DNA of 64,000 nucleotides from Andreprevotia chitinilytica DSM 18519 (GCF_000711875.1 NZ_JONM01000001.1:1-64000), one strand, 5' to 3'. Numbered from the stretch's first letter, positions 53,385 to 63,058 are shown. Program-made: numbers and translations. The notes: generated by a model from the sequence alone, not told the origin.

Positions 53385-54086
53385 GTGTCTGTAGTCCTTT
53401 CTCCCGAGCGCCTGATTCAGGCGCTCGGTTATCATTTTTCGAACGCATTGCTACTCAAGCAGGCGCTTACGCATCGCAGCCATTCGTCCACGCACAACGA
53501 GCGGCTGGAGTTCGTCGGCGATGGCGTGTTGAATGCCACGATTGCGCGTACGCTGTATCTGAAATTCCCCGCTTGGTCTGAAGGCGAGCTGTCGCGTCTG
53601 CGCGCTAGCTTGGTTCGGCAGGAAGCCTTGGCGGATGTCGCCAGTGGTTTGCAACTTGGCGACTATCTCTGGCTGGGTGAAGGAGAACTCAAAAGCGGTG
53701 GTCATCGGCGTCCGTCGATCCTGGCCGATGCGCTTGAGGCCATCTTTGGGGCGATCTGGCTGGATGGTGGTTTTGATGCAGCAGAAGCGGTGGTTTTGCG
53801 ACTATTCGAGAGCAAAATCGCAGCAATCGATCCGACGCAAGCGTTGAAAGACGCAAAAACCGGTTTGCAAGAATGGCTGCAGGCACGCAAGCAAGCTTTG
53901 CCGGAATATCTGGTGCTGCGGCAAGACGGTGAATCACCCAATCAGGTGTTCGAAGTCGGCTGCCGGATTGCCACCTTGCAGGTGGAAACCCGGGCGGAAG
54001 GGCCAAGCCGCCGGATTGCCGAGCAATCAGCTGCGGCAGAGGCACTATCCATCCTCAGGGATCGTCATCCCGGCAAGCGGCTTTAA
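53385..54086 (+). CDS. rnc: Ribonuclease III
   Basis: This 233-residue endonuclease processes rRNA precursors and double-stranded RNA. The catalytic signature [14 protein letters not shown] carries the metal-binding Glu and Asp. A second acidic motif, [16 protein letters not shown], follows, and a dsRNA-binding domain covers about 155-228 ([20 protein letters not shown]). The start codon is GTG at 53385. It is followed by era, an ancient gene order. Confidence 0.97.
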   Translation: MSVVLSPERLIQALGYHFSNALLLKQALTHRSHSSTHNERLEFVGDGVLNATIARTLYLKFPAWSEGELSRLRASLVRQEALADVASGLQLGDYLWLGEGELKSGGHRRPSILADALEAIFGAIWLDGGFDAAEAVVLRLFESKIAAIDPTQALKDAKTGLQEWLQARKQALPEYLVLRQDGESPNQVFEVGCRIATLQVETRAEGPSRRIAEQSAAAEALSILRDRHPGKRL

Positions 54087-54114
54087 GCCCGCTCCGGTTG
54101 GAGTATTGAATACC

Positions 54115-55047
54115 ATGTCTGAAGAAACAATGATCGAGCCTACGGCTCCGAGCGATTTTCGTTGCGGCTTCGTTGCGATTGTCGGCCGCCCCAATGTTGG
54201 CAAGTCGACGCTGATGAATCAGCTGATTGGCCAGAAAATCAGTATTACCTCCAAGAAAGCGCAAACGACTCGGCATCGGGTTACTGGCATATATACCTCT
54301 GAAACTGCGCAATTCGTCTTTGTAGATACGCCGGGGTTTCAGACCAAATATCGCAATGCCTTGAATCAGGCGATGAATCGTAGCGTGACGACCACGCTCG
54401 CGGACGTGAATGTGATTTTGTTCGTGATCGAGGCTGGCCGGTTCGGGGCTGCTGATCAGGAAGTGCTGAAGCTATTGCCGAAGCAGACGCCAGTCGTGTT
54501 GGTCATCAATAAAGTGGACGAAATCACCGACAAGGCAACATTGCTCCCATTCTTGTCGAGCATGGCGCAACAACGCGATTTTGCCGCGATCGTGCCGATT
54601 TCCGCACAGAAAGCGCAGAAGCTGGACGTGTTGATGCAGGCCGTTGAGCCGATGCTGCCGCAGTCGGTCCCTTTCTACGAAGAAGACCAGATCACCGATC
54701 GCAACGAGCGTTTCCTGGCTGCAGAAATCATTCGGGAGAAAATCTTCCGTTTGATGGGGGATGAGTTGCCCTATGCCATGACCGTCGAAATCGAAAAATT
54801 TGTCGAAGAAGAAACCAAGGATGGCCGCGAGTTGCGTCATATCCATGCCGCTGTTCTGGTTGATCGCGATAGCCAGAAAGCCATCCTGATCGGCAAGAAT
54901 GGTGAAAAGCTCAAGCGGATCGCCAGTGAGGCGCGGCAGGACATGGAAAAACTGTTCGAAGCCAAGGTGTTTCTGGAAGTCTGGGTCAAGGTCAAAAGTG
55001 GCTGGGCGGACGATACCCGACTGGTGCGCCAGTTTGGCTACGAATAA
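54115..55047 (+). CDS. era: GTPase Era
   Basis: This 310-residue GTPase binds 16S rRNA near its 3' end and helps mature the 30S subunit. Motifs: GRPNVGKS (residues 24-31), DTPGF (G3) and NKVDE (G4), and the KH domain near the C-terminus ([20 protein letters not shown] onwards). ATG at 54115 with GGAG upstream gives the family N-terminus; a longer frame overlaps rnc. recO follows after 24 bp. Confidence 0.97.
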   Translation: MSEETMIEPTAPSDFRCGFVAIVGRPNVGKSTLMNQLIGQKISITSKKAQTTRHRVTGIYTSETAQFVFVDTPGFQTKYRNALNQAMNRSVTTTLADVNVILFVIEAGRFGAADQEVLKLLPKQTPVVLVINKVDEITDKATLLPFLSSMAQQRDFAAIVPISAQKAQKLDVLMQAVEPMLPQSVPFYEEDQITDRNERFLAAEIIREKIFRLMGDELPYAMTVEIEKFVEEETKDGRELRHIHAAVLVDRDSQKAILIGKNGEKLKRIASEARQDMEKLFEAKVFLEVWVKVKSGWADDTRLVRQFGYE

Positions 55048-55071
55048 ACCGCGAGTCGCAACCGCATCGCA

Positions 55072-55824
55072 ATGAAGGCATCTGTTCGCGGCAGCCGGAA
55101 GGCCGGGGGCAAGGTCGAGCGTATCGATGCGCAGCCGGCCTTTGTCCTCCATCAATATCCCTATCGCGAGACGAGCAAGCTGCTGGATGTCTTCAGCCGG
55201 GATTACGGCCGGTTGATGATCGTGGCACGTGGTGCTCAGCGGCCCGGCTCGCAGTTGCGCGGTGTGTTGCTGGCGTTTCAGCCGGTGTTGATGTCCTGGT
55301 TTGGCGCAGGCGATGTCAAAACGCTGCACGTCGCAGAGTGGCAGGGTGGATCGCCTCAATTGGTCGGTTTGCCGCTGCTGTGTGGGTTCTATCTGAACGA
55401 GCTGCTGATGAAGTTGTTGCAGCGTGATGAGCCGCGCCCGACTTTGTTTGTCGCTTATTTTGACGCTATTCGCGCGTTGACCACGCTCAAGCAAGGGCAG
55501 TCGGTCGAGCCCATATTGCGCAGCTTTGAACTGGGCATGCTGGCCGATCTTGGCGTCGCGCCAGATTGGCTTACTTGCGTCGATGGCACGCCGGTGGATG
55601 TTGGTAGTAGCTACGCCTATTTGCCGGCCAACGGCATTGTCCCATCCCGGCCCGGATTGCCCAGTTACGACGGTCAGACCTTGCTGGATGTTTCAAAGCG
55701 CTGTTTCAGTAGCGAACGCGCGCTTGCGCAAACAAAAATCTTGATGCGGCAAGCATTTGCCGAGGTGCTCGGGGATTTGAACCTGCATACGCGGCAGTTA
55801 CTGCTGGATTTGCAGCAACTGTAG
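55072..55824 (+). CDS. recO: DNA repair protein RecO
   Basis: This 250-residue recombination mediator works with RecR to load RecA on SSB-coated DNA. The N-terminal OB fold shows FVLHQYPYRETSKLLDVFSR, and the helical middle contains CGFYLNELLMKLLQRDEPRP. It closes the lepA-recO run; pdxJ, often next in betaproteobacteria, is absent here. Confidence 0.95.
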   Translation: MKASVRGSRKAGGKVERIDAQPAFVLHQYPYRETSKLLDVFSRDYGRLMIVARGAQRPGSQLRGVLLAFQPVLMSWFGAGDVKTLHVAEWQGGSPQLVGLPLLCGFYLNELLMKLLQRDEPRPTLFVAYFDAIRALTTLKQGQSVEPILRSFELGMLADLGVAPDWLTCVDGTPVDVGSSYAYLPANGIVPSRPGLPSYDGQTLLDVSKRCFSSERALAQTKILMRQAFAEVLGDLNLHTRQLLLDLQQL

Positions 55825-56038
55825 CAATCGGTGAAGCAATAGGCCGGTTTGCGTCGGCGTAGCGCTGTCACAAAATCGTGATGACCAGTAAAATCAGCGC
55901 TCGACAGCTTAGGTTTTAGGCGTGTGCAAGGCGTGGTGTGTGCCTCGTCCCTTGGTCAAGTGCAACATGGCCGGGGCGGCGGTGGAGCAAATCGCCTATG
56001 CTGACCCAGAGCATTAGAGAAAGGCTTGCGGAGGCACT

Positions 56039-56410
56039 ATGATTACCATCAGCCACGAACCCAATTATCTGCATGTTGCGGTGGTCCATGAATTCACCGT
56101 TCACGATTATCGTGAATTTGAAGATAACGTGTTGTATGAGCTCAGATTCCATGGTTCAGCCAGCCTGTTATTCGATCTGACTGAAATGCTGGGCTATACG
56201 CTGGATATGGCTGTGGAAGAAATCCAGTTTGTCAGAGCGCACCGCCGGGATTTCAAGCGCATTGCCATTGTTGCCGATGATCAGTGGGTGACTTGGTCAG
56301 CCTGGCTCAATCAATTGATTTCAGAAGCAGAAATCGAGGTGTTCGACGATCTGGAAAGCGCCCAGGGCTGGTTGAACGAAAACCTCTCCGACATGAAAGC
56401 CACCGCTTGA
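56039..56410 (+). CDS. STAS/SpoIIAA-like protein (DUF3478)
   Basis: This 123-residue protein has the SpoIIAA-like alpha/beta fold pattern: a first strand with LHVAVVHEFTVHDYREFED, then SASLLFDLTEMLGYTLDMAVEE and KRIAIVADDQWVTWSAWLN. Such proteins are thought to bind lipids or regulate membrane processes, but no role is fixed. The upstream 214 bp hold no gene. The next gene starts 12 bp downstream, so they may be an operon. Confidence 0.85.
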   Translation: MITISHEPNYLHVAVVHEFTVHDYREFEDNVLYELRFHGSASLLFDLTEMLGYTLDMAVEEIQFVRAHRRDFKRIAIVADDQWVTWSAWLNQLISEAEIEVFDDLESAQGWLNENLSDMKATA

Positions 56411-56422
56411 TACGATACCGAT

Positions 56423-58129
56423 ATGCGCGAATTGCTCAATAATCTGCTATCCCGCGATAAATCTCCCTTGGTTGGCCTGAAGCAGGCCCAAGGGTGGATC
56501 GCCAAGCTGGACCAGGATGACCCACCCACTCAGCGCGTCAAGATATTGCAGACGCTAGATGATTTCCTGAACACGCCGCGCAAACTGAATGTGGAAATGC
56601 TGCAGGCGCTGATGGCGATCGATGAGGCGGCGCAATCCGGCTTCGAAGCGATTTGCTATCAGTACATTTCCAATCCACGCATGTCCAAGGAAATTGAACA
56701 GAAGCTTTGGCGTGACATTGGCGGATTTTCGCAGACGTGGGTGTTGGCTTATCAGCGGTTTGTCCAGCATGAGCCTGGATCGGTGGAAAAAGCCAAATTT
56801 GAAGAGCTGATGCCCAAGGTATTGGCGCGCAGCCTTCATTACCTGTCGATTCAGGCAAAATGGTATTACTTTCACTTTGAAAAAGTACCTGGCGAGCTCT
56901 GGACGCTGATCCATCGCCTTTATCGTATTTCAGAGGTGGATGGTTTCGACAGCAATCCGTTTGCGCTCTATGCGCACCACCCGGATGAAGTGACTTCTTG
57001 CGCCGACGAATACATCCAGATCCTGATGCTGGCAACGGTATCGAACAACAATCTTTCGGTACGCCAGCTTGACTGGGTTGATCAGTGGCTGGATCGCTGG
57101 TCCAAGCTGATTCAATTGGCGCGCAAGCTCCAACCGGATCGGCACCATTTCTGCATCAATTTACAGGCGCCTGCCGGCCCACAGAAAATTCAGCCCGATT
57201 CCAGCGGTGAGCCGTTCCGTTATTGGGGGCTGTTCGACATGATGTCGGACGTGCAGGATGTGTTGCGCCGTGTTGAGCAAGGCGCTGCGCCCAAGGATCT
57301 GGGGCTGGGCTCCGAGGCCAGATCTCCGGCGAGTGTCGAGCTGCTGAAGCACCTCGATGTCTTCTGGACCATGGCCATTCGCAATGCGGAAGTGAAGCGA
57401 AGCGAGCGCCATGATGTGCAAAAGGCGGCAGATATCGTGCACGGCCTGGATCGCATTTACACGCATGTCCGCTCGGACAACGATAAATACTCGCGGCAGC
57501 CCACCGAAGCCAAGACGCAGGTCGATTACGACGAAATCATGGATATGCGCCTGTACGGTTTCGTTTCTTCGCGTACGCGATCGAAGCAGACGCAAAATCC
57601 ATACACCGTCCCCGTCAAGCAGCAAGACTGGACGACTTGGGAGATCCAGAACGAATCGAACGGCGGTTATGGCGCACTGATGCGTTTTTCCGACAACGAG
57701 TGGGTTCGCCCTGGTTTGCTGCTCGGATTGCGTTTGAGCGCGAATGAAAACTGGCAGGTTTGCGTCGTTCGGCGTCTTAGCCGCAAGAGCGATGACGAGG
57801 TCTATGCAGGCGTGCAGGTGCTGTCGAGCACGCCGGTTGCGGTCAGCATGCATTCTGACGAGCAAGATCGACTGGAGCAGATTTCGGTCGCTGAGATGTC
57901 GCCGTTTGGCGTTGAGCTGCCGAATATGCGTACGGCGCTCTATATCCCGCATCAAGTTGAGGGCGCTAACGTCAATACGCTGTTGATCCGCTCGGCGGAC
58001 TACAGCTTGGGGCGTGTCTATCGGGTGCAGGCGCGTGAGCGGGTGTTTACGGTGAGCTTGGGGTCGGTGCTTGAAAAAGGTGTGGAATGGACTTGGGTGA
58101 CGGTGCAGGTGCTACGACAGGAAAGCTGA
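56423..58129 (+). CDS. Large cytoplasmic protein of unknown function
   Basis: This 568-residue protein has no signal peptide or membrane helix. The first 340 residues are mainly alpha-helical with many aromatic and charged residues (EQKLWRDIGGFSQTWVLAYQ; ARSLHYLSIQAKWYYFHFEK). The last 170 residues are beta-rich (NWQVCVVRRLSRKSDDEVYAG, LLIRSADYSLGRVYRVQARE), which could be a PilZ-like or other small-ligand domain, though the RxxxR and DxSxxG motifs of PilZ are not seen. I do not recognise the family. It starts 12 bp after the STAS-like gene and a terminator follows. Confidence 0.75.
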   Translation: MRELLNNLLSRDKSPLVGLKQAQGWIAKLDQDDPPTQRVKILQTLDDFLNTPRKLNVEMLQALMAIDEAAQSGFEAICYQYISNPRMSKEIEQKLWRDIGGFSQTWVLAYQRFVQHEPGSVEKAKFEELMPKVLARSLHYLSIQAKWYYFHFEKVPGELWTLIHRLYRISEVDGFDSNPFALYAHHPDEVTSCADEYIQILMLATVSNNNLSVRQLDWVDQWLDRWSKLIQLARKLQPDRHHFCINLQAPAGPQKIQPDSSGEPFRYWGLFDMMSDVQDVLRRVEQGAAPKDLGLGSEARSPASVELLKHLDVFWTMAIRNAEVKRSERHDVQKAADIVHGLDRIYTHVRSDNDKYSRQPTEAKTQVDYDEIMDMRLYGFVSSRTRSKQTQNPYTVPVKQQDWTTWEIQNESNGGYGALMRFSDNEWVRPGLLLGLRLSANENWQVCVVRRLSRKSDDEVYAGVQVLSSTPVAVSMHSDEQDRLEQISVAEMSPFGVELPNMRTALYIPHQVEGANVNTLLIRSADYSLGRVYRVQARERVFTVSLGSVLEKGVEWTWVTVQVLRQES

Positions 58130-58163
58130 GTGCTTGCCCCGCATGCCAGCAAAGGCATTAAGC

Positions 58164-58191
58164 AAAAACGGCACTTTCGAGTGCCGTTTTT
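58164..58191. terminator. Bidirectional terminator
   Basis: AAAAACGGCACT, TTCG, AGTGCCGTTTTT: a perfect stem with a UUCG loop and A/T-runs on both sides, between convergent genes. Confidence 0.93.
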
Positions 58192-58212
58192 GTTTGCGCA
58201 GCGCAGCGAAGA

Positions 58213-58884
58213 TCAGCTCAGCAATTTTGTCAGAAAGCGGCCAATGGCCTGTATTTCCGGCAAGCAGACCGAATGCGGCATCGGATACGCATGCCATTCC
58301 ACCGTGTTGCCAAGTTGTTCCACTTTGCTCGCTGCCTGTTGCCCAAGTGCAAACGGTACGACCGGATCACCCGTGCCGTGAGCTGCGAAAACCGGGGTAT
58401 TGGTTTGTAACGCGTCGCTCGTCAGCAATTCGGGTGCGGGCAAATAGGTGGAAAGCGCAACGATGCCGGCTAACTGTTCGGGATGCAAAAGCCCTGCGGT
58501 GTAGGCAATGGCGCCGCCTTGCGAGAACCCGGCGAGGATGATGCGCTCGCTCGGTATGCCGCGCGCGTTTTCGTTGGCGATGAGCGCACGGATTATCTCG
58601 ATCGACGCCTTGACGCCATCGGTATCGGCATGGCGACTGATTTCGTCGAAATAAAGGATGTCGTACCACGCCCTCATCACATAGCCGTTGTTGCAGGTGA
58701 TCGGCATATGGGGCGCATGCGGAAACAGGAAGCGGGTTGCTAGGCCATCTGGCAGGCCAAGCTCAGGCACGATGGCCGCGAAGTCATGCCCGTCAGCGCC
58801 AAGCCCGTGCAACCAGATGACACTGGCGGTTGGCTGGGGGCCGGTTTCGATTTCCACGCAGGGTAGCAGTTCGCTCACTTCCAA
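58213..58884 (-). CDS. Carboxylesterase/phospholipase (alpha/beta hydrolase)
   Basis: This 223-residue esterase belongs to the EstB/YpfH phospholipase-carboxylesterase family. VIWLHGLGADGHDF supplies the oxyanion hole, and the nucleophile Ser121 is in GFSQGGAIAY. The acid is Asp in GTGDPVVPF and the His is in the MPHSVCLPE motif. It is cytoplasmic, with no signal peptide. mog lies 19 bp upstream on the same strand, in a probable four-gene operon with the HAD and darP genes. Confidence 0.93.
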   Translation of the reverse strand: MEVSELLPCVEIETGPQPTASVIWLHGLGADGHDFAAIVPELGLPDGLATRFLFPHAPHMPITCNNGYVMRAWYDILYFDEISRHADTDGVKASIEIIRALIANENARGIPSERIILAGFSQGGAIAYTAGLLHPEQLAGIVALSTYLPAPELLTSDALQTNTPVFAAHGTGDPVVPFALGQQAASKVEQLGNTVEWHAYPMPHSVCLPEIQAIGRFLTKLLS

Positions 58885-58903
58885 TCCTTGGGTTTGATGG
58901 TGT

Positions 58904-59494
58904 TTATGGCTTGGCTTGGGCCGTGGCTTGTATGGCCGACTTCGGTCGGAAGGCCGTCACGACCTCGGGCCGGGTTTCGATGTACGGGCCATCGAGCAGC
59001 TGGATGCAGTAGGGCACGCTCGCAAAGATGCCATGCACGACGACCTTGCCAGCCTCGTCCTTCACGCCTTCCAGCGTCTCGGCAATCGCCTTGGGCTGGC
59101 CCGGTAGATTGAGGATCAGGCTGTCGCCGCGAATCACGCCGACTTGGCGCGAGAGGATCGCGGTCGGCACGTAATACAGGCTGATCTGGCGCATTTGCTC
59201 ACCGAAACCCGGCATGACCCGGTCGGCGATAGCGAGCGTTGCATCCGGCGTTACGTCACGTTGGGCCGGGCCGGTGCCGCCGGTGGTGAGTACCAGCTGG
59301 CAGCCGAGTTCATCGACCAGCATCTTCAGCGTGGCCTCGATCAGTGGCTGTTCGTCCGGAATCAGTTTCTGTTCCAGTGTGAATGGGGTTGCCAGTGCAT
59401 GAGAGAGCCAATCCGCTAGCGCAGGCAATCCCTTGTCTTCATACACGCCGCTGGAGGCACGGTCAGAAATCGAAACCAACCCGATCTTCAGCAT
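58904..59494 (-). CDS. mog: Molybdopterin adenylyltransferase
   Basis: This 196-residue protein begins MLKIGLVSISDRASSGVYED, very close to the E. coli Mog start, and contains the molybdopterin-binding TTGGTGPAQRDVTPDATL motif. It adenylates molybdopterin before metal insertion. ATG at 59494 is preferred; another in-frame ATG at 59506 overlaps the stop of the HAD gene. No other molybdenum cofactor gene is adjacent. Confidence 0.93.
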   Translation of the reverse strand: MLKIGLVSISDRASSGVYEDKGLPALADWLSHALATPFTLEQKLIPDEQPLIEATLKMLVDELGCQLVLTTGGTGPAQRDVTPDATLAIADRVMPGFGEQMRQISLYYVPTAILSRQVGVIRGDSLILNLPGQPKAIAETLEGVKDEAGKVVVHGIFASVPYCIQLLDGPYIETRPEVVTAFRPKSAIQATAQAKP

Positions 59495-59498
59495 TGCT

Positions 59499-60161
59499 TC
59501 AGCCATGTTCGCGCAGCACCTGCAGCTGAATGCCATTTGCTGTGATATGAAACGCAACATCGTGCCAATCGCGGATGATCAGATCGGCTTCGGTCAGCTG
59601 TTCGACCAGATGGGAAGTGGCGAGGGCAACGACGGTCATGCCTGCTGCCTTGGCAGAGCGGATGCCGCTGATCGCGTCTTCGAATGCCAGGCATTGTTCC
59701 GGCTGAACTTGATGGTGTTCCGCAGCCAGTAGATACGGTTCCGGGTGTGGTTTGCCGTTCTTGACGTCTTCACTGCCAATCAAGTGCTTGGGGATAGCCA
59801 AGCCGACAAAGCCCAGTTTGGCGGCGGCGAGGCCGTGGGTGGCCGAGGTGACGATGGACCATTTCGCGTCGCCCAGCGAGGCGAGGGCGGTTTCCACGCC
59901 GGCGATCCGTACCGTGCCGTCCAGGGTGACGGATTCTTCGGCGATCAGTTGGCGAACTTCTTCAGCAACATCGAGATGCGGCGCGACTTCCGGAATGACT
60001 TCCTGTCCGCGCCGGCCATGGATCTTGCTCAACAGCAGGTCGACATCAACGCCGTGCCGCTCAGCCCAACGCCGCCACACCAGTTCGATGGCTGGGGTCG
60101 AGTCGATCAGGGTGCCATCCATATCGAAGAACACCGCCGCGAAGGTTTGGCTTGCAATCAC
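59499..60161 (-). CDS. HAD-family phosphatase
   Basis: This 220-residue HAD subfamily IA enzyme has the nucleophile motif VFFDMDGTLIDST (Asp13, Asp15). Motif II is the SIVTSATHGLA region, and NGKPHPEPYL and CLAFEDAISGIRSAKAAGM give the Lys and the acidic pair. It resembles sugar phosphatases of the YfbT/HxpA type. Its start overlaps the darP stop by 4 bp, so translation is likely coupled. Substrate is unknown. Confidence 0.9.
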   Translation of the reverse strand: MIASQTFAAVFFDMDGTLIDSTPAIELVWRRWAERHGVDVDLLLSKIHGRRGQEVIPEVAPHLDVAEEVRQLIAEESVTLDGTVRIAGVETALASLGDAKWSIVTSATHGLAAAKLGFVGLAIPKHLIGSEDVKNGKPHPEPYLLAAEHHQVQPEQCLAFEDAISGIRSAKAAGMTVVALATSHLVEQLTEADLIIRDWHDVAFHITANGIQLQVLREHG

Positions 60162-60724
60162 GCCTCGTCTCCATCGAATGCGTCTGCGTCGGTGCCGGGC
60201 AGCGCTGGCTCGGGGATGTATTCTCGAAGCACTTGAAACAACTCGCGGAAGGCTTTCGGTGGCTTGAGTTGCTCGCGCTCTTTCAGCACATTGCGGATCA
60301 GTTGGCGCAGCTGCTGGATATCAGCCTGTGGGTGCTCGACGATGAAGCTTTCCAGTGCCTTCGGGTCATCGATCAAGCGGTCGCGCAGACGTTCCAGTTG
60401 ATGCAGCCAGGCATTGTGGCGATCAGAGACGCCAGCCATCGCGTCAAGCAGTTCACGAATCGGGGCCGGGTCTACATCACGCATCAGTTTGCCGATGTAC
60501 TGCTTCTGCCGCGCCGTCGCGCCGTTAGCGGTAATACGCTTGGCATCCAGAATGGCGGTCAGCAGGCGCTCTGGCAGGTGCAGGCTTTCCAGTCGTTTCT
60601 TGTCGACCGGGATTAGTGCGGCCCCCAGTTCTTGCAGCGCAATCGAGTCGCGCTTCATCTGGGATTTGCTGACGGTCTCGATTTCGTCGTCTGCGTCTTG
60701 TTTGCTGCTGTTGTGCTTTGCCAT
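60158..60724 (-). CDS. darP: Dual-action ribosomal maturation protein DarP (DUF615)
   Basis: This 188-residue protein (formerly YjgA) has the DUF615 pattern: EIETVSKSQMKRDSIALQEL, then SLHLPERLLTAILDAKRITA and ARQKQYIGKLMRDVDPAPIR. It binds the 50S subunit and helps its final maturation. It heads the minus-strand operon and is divergent from pmbA, as in many proteobacteria; a MITE now lies between them. Confidence 0.95.
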   Translation of the reverse strand: MAKHNSSKQDADDEIETVSKSQMKRDSIALQELGAALIPVDKKRLESLHLPERLLTAILDAKRITANGATARQKQYIGKLMRDVDPAPIRELLDAMAGVSDRHNAWLHQLERLRDRLIDDPKALESFIVEHPQADIQQLRQLIRNVLKEREQLKPPKAFRELFQVLREYIPEPALPGTDADAFDGDEA

Positions 60725-60786
60725 GGCGGGAATGCGTGAGCCAAAAGCGTTATTATCCTACTAAACCCCAACTACACCTAACCTAA

Positions 60787-61049
60787 GGCTCTGTTGACGT
60801 TAGATTAGCTTTTACGCAAGCCCGCCAGCTTGTCGGCGCGCGAAGCCAAGCGCAAGCAAGGCTGGCGCTTTGTGAGCATTGGCGACAAAGCATCCGGCAT
60901 GCTGGCGGGCTTGCCCTTTGGGCGACTGGGTCTTTTGCCCAATCCTGCGTTATTCGCCGCTGATGGTACCCGTACCACGGCACGTTGAATGCCCGGTCTT
61001 GGGGCAAAATACCCGGTCGCGTAAAAACTAATCTAACGTCAACAGAGCC
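60787..61049. mobile_element. 263-bp MITE with 22-bp perfect inverted repeats and TAA duplication
   Basis: GGCTCTGTTGACGTTAGATT plus AG at 60787-60808 is repeated as its exact reverse complement at 61028-61049. TAA flanks both ends (60784-60786 and 61050-61052) as a target duplication, as IS5-family (IS1031-type) elements make. The interior encodes no transposase; the reading frames in it are short. It sits in the darP-pmbA divergent region, ending 30 bp before the pmbA start. Confidence 0.85.
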
Positions 61050-61079
61050 TAAGTCCCGCCTACCTCACAAGGAAGCCCC

Positions 61080-62411
61080 GTGTCCGAATTCAGCTTCAGC
61101 CAGCAGCAGCTCACCGATCTCGCCCAATTCGTGCTTGAAGAGGCGCAACGCCAAGGCGCGACCGCCGGGGAAGTCGATGCCTCGGAAGGCGTCGGCCAGA
61201 ATGTGTCGGTGCGCTTGGGGGAGGTGGAGACCATTGAATACAACCGTGACAAGGGTGTTGGCGTCACGGTTTACCTCGGCCAGCGCAAGGGCCACGCGAG
61301 TACCTCGGATTTCTCCAAACAGGCTTTGATCGACTCCGTTGGTGCCGCGCTGGCGATTGCCCGCTACACCGCCGAAGATGAATTCGCCGGTTTGGCCGAT
61401 AAAACCCGCCTCGCCACCGCATTCCCTGATCTCGATCTTTACCACCCGTGGCAATTGCCGGTTGAAGCCGCCATTGAGCTGGCTAAAGAGTGCGAAGCAG
61501 CCGGGCAGGGCGTCGATGAGCGGATCGACAACTCGGAAGGCGCAACAGTCAATACCTCGGCGACGCGCTGGGTATATGCCAACTCGCTAGGCTTTCTCGG
61601 TCACGGCGACAGTTCTCGCCATAGCATTTCTGCTGCGCTGATCGCCGAAGACGAATCTGGTATGCAGCGTGATTACTGGTACACCAGCGCGCGGGCGCAG
61701 GCCGATCTGGATTCGGCGGCATCAGTTGGTCGCAAGGCGGGTGAGCGAGCTGTACGCCGGCTCGGCGCACGCCGGGTCAAAACCGGTGAATATCCAGTGT
61801 TGTTCGAAGCGCCAGTGGCTGCTTCGCTGATTTCACATTGGGTATCGGCAGTGAGCGGTTCCAGCCTGTATCGCAAATCGAGCTTCCTGGTGGATAGCCT
61901 CGGCACGTCGGTGTTCTCGCCCATCGTCAATATCGTTGAAGACCCGTTCCTGTTGCGGGGGCAGGCCAGCGGCGCTTTCGATGGCGAAGGCGTGGCAACG
62001 ACGCGGCGTGAGCTGGTACAGGCGGGTGTGTTGAACGGCTATTTCCTGTCCAGCTACAGCGCGCGCAAATTGGGCATGGAAACCACCGGCAATGCGGGGG
62101 GGCCGCACAATCTGCTAGTGGATGCGACCGCGACATTCGAACAACTACTGCAGCAACTCGGCACTGGCCTGTTGGTCACCGAGCTGCTCGGCCACGGCAT
62201 CAATATGGTGACTGGCGATTACTCACGCGGCGCGGCGGGTTTCTGGGTCGAGAAGGGTGTGATTCAGTACGCGGTCGAGGAAATCACCATTGCCGGCAAT
62301 TTGCGCGACATCTTCAAGGGCATCGTCGGCATCGGCGATGACATCCTGCCATCGAGCAGCAAGCGCGTCGGCTCGACCCTGATCGACAAACTGACCGTGG
62401 CGGGCGATTGA
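61080..62411 (+). CDS. pmbA: Metalloprotease-related protein PmbA/TldE
   Basis: This 443-residue protein forms the TldD/TldE (PmbA) heterodimer that matures microcins and degrades unfolded peptides. Landmarks are RLGEVETIEYNRDKGVGVTVYLGQRKG, the central GATVNTSATRWVYANSLGFLGH, and the late TGLLVTELLGHGINMVTGDYSRGAAGFWVE motif. The zinc HExxxH motif belongs to the TldD partner, which is not here. The start codon is GTG at 61080, preceded by AAGGAAG. A MITE occupies its promoter region. Confidence 0.95.
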   Translation: MSEFSFSQQQLTDLAQFVLEEAQRQGATAGEVDASEGVGQNVSVRLGEVETIEYNRDKGVGVTVYLGQRKGHASTSDFSKQALIDSVGAALAIARYTAEDEFAGLADKTRLATAFPDLDLYHPWQLPVEAAIELAKECEAAGQGVDERIDNSEGATVNTSATRWVYANSLGFLGHGDSSRHSISAALIAEDESGMQRDYWYTSARAQADLDSAASVGRKAGERAVRRLGARRVKTGEYPVLFEAPVAASLISHWVSAVSGSSLYRKSSFLVDSLGTSVFSPIVNIVEDPFLLRGQASGAFDGEGVATTRRELVQAGVLNGYFLSSYSARKLGMETTGNAGGPHNLLVDATATFEQLLQQLGTGLLVTELLGHGINMVTGDYSRGAAGFWVEKGVIQYAVEEITIAGNLRDIFKGIVGIGDDILPSSSKRVGSTLIDKLTVAGD

Positions 62412-63037
62412 TGCTGATCGGCAAGCCGGACTATTGGGACCAAGCCTGCGCGGACCTCAGTGCTGCCGATCCAATTCTGGCGAAACTGATCGCCACCTAT
62501 CCGCAAATCAGCCTGGAAGGGCGCGGCGATGCGTTTCAGACACTGGCGCGTTCCATCGTCGGCCAGCAGATTTCGGTGAAGGCGGCCGATTCGGTTTACC
62601 GGAAAGTGCTGGCGCATCTGGAAGTCATGGAAAGCGATCGCGTCTTGCAGGCTGAATTCGATGCACTACGCGCCTGCGGCCTTTCTGCCCGCAAAGTGGA
62701 ATACCTGAAAGACCTGGCCAAACACCACGCAGAAGGGCGTCTCGAACCCGCTGACTGGGTGGAATGGGATGACGATGCCATCATCAGCGAGCTGACCAGC
62801 ATTCGTGGCATCGGTCGCTGGACGGTCGAGATGTTCCTGATGTTCCACCTGCTGCGCCCGAACGTGTTGCCACTGGACGATATCGGCCTGATCAAGGCGG
62901 TGGCGCTGAATTATCACGGAGGTGAACGGCTGCCCAAAGCCGATATCCGCAAGCTGGCCGAACGCTGGCAGCCGTGGTGCACGGTGGCGACGTGGTATTT
63001 CTGGCGCAGTCTGGAGCCGGTGCCGGTTTCCTACTGA
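62411..63037 (+). CDS. alkA: DNA-3-methyladenine glycosylase II
   Basis: This 208-residue HhH-GPD enzyme excises alkylated purines. ARSIVGQQISVKAADSVYRK is near the start. The helix-hairpin-helix reads SIRGIGRWTVEMFLMF, with LPLDDIGL beyond it supplying the catalytic Asp157. The N-terminal domain of E. coli AlkA is missing; length fits the short bacterial AlkA/MpgII form. Its ATG overlaps the pmbA stop (TGATG), suggesting coupling. Confidence 0.93.
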   Translation: MLIGKPDYWDQACADLSAADPILAKLIATYPQISLEGRGDAFQTLARSIVGQQISVKAADSVYRKVLAHLEVMESDRVLQAEFDALRACGLSARKVEYLKDLAKHHAEGRLEPADWVEWDDDAIISELTSIRGIGRWTVEMFLMFHLLRPNVLPLDDIGLIKAVALNYHGGERLPKADIRKLAERWQPWCTVATWYFWRSLEPVPVSY

Positions 63038-63058
63038 TTGACCGCCAACGCCCCCTAT

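Noticed and set aside
60783-61007. 74-codon minus-strand frame inside the MITE
   Set aside because: It runs into the terminal repeat, has no transposase motif and no ribosome-binding site.
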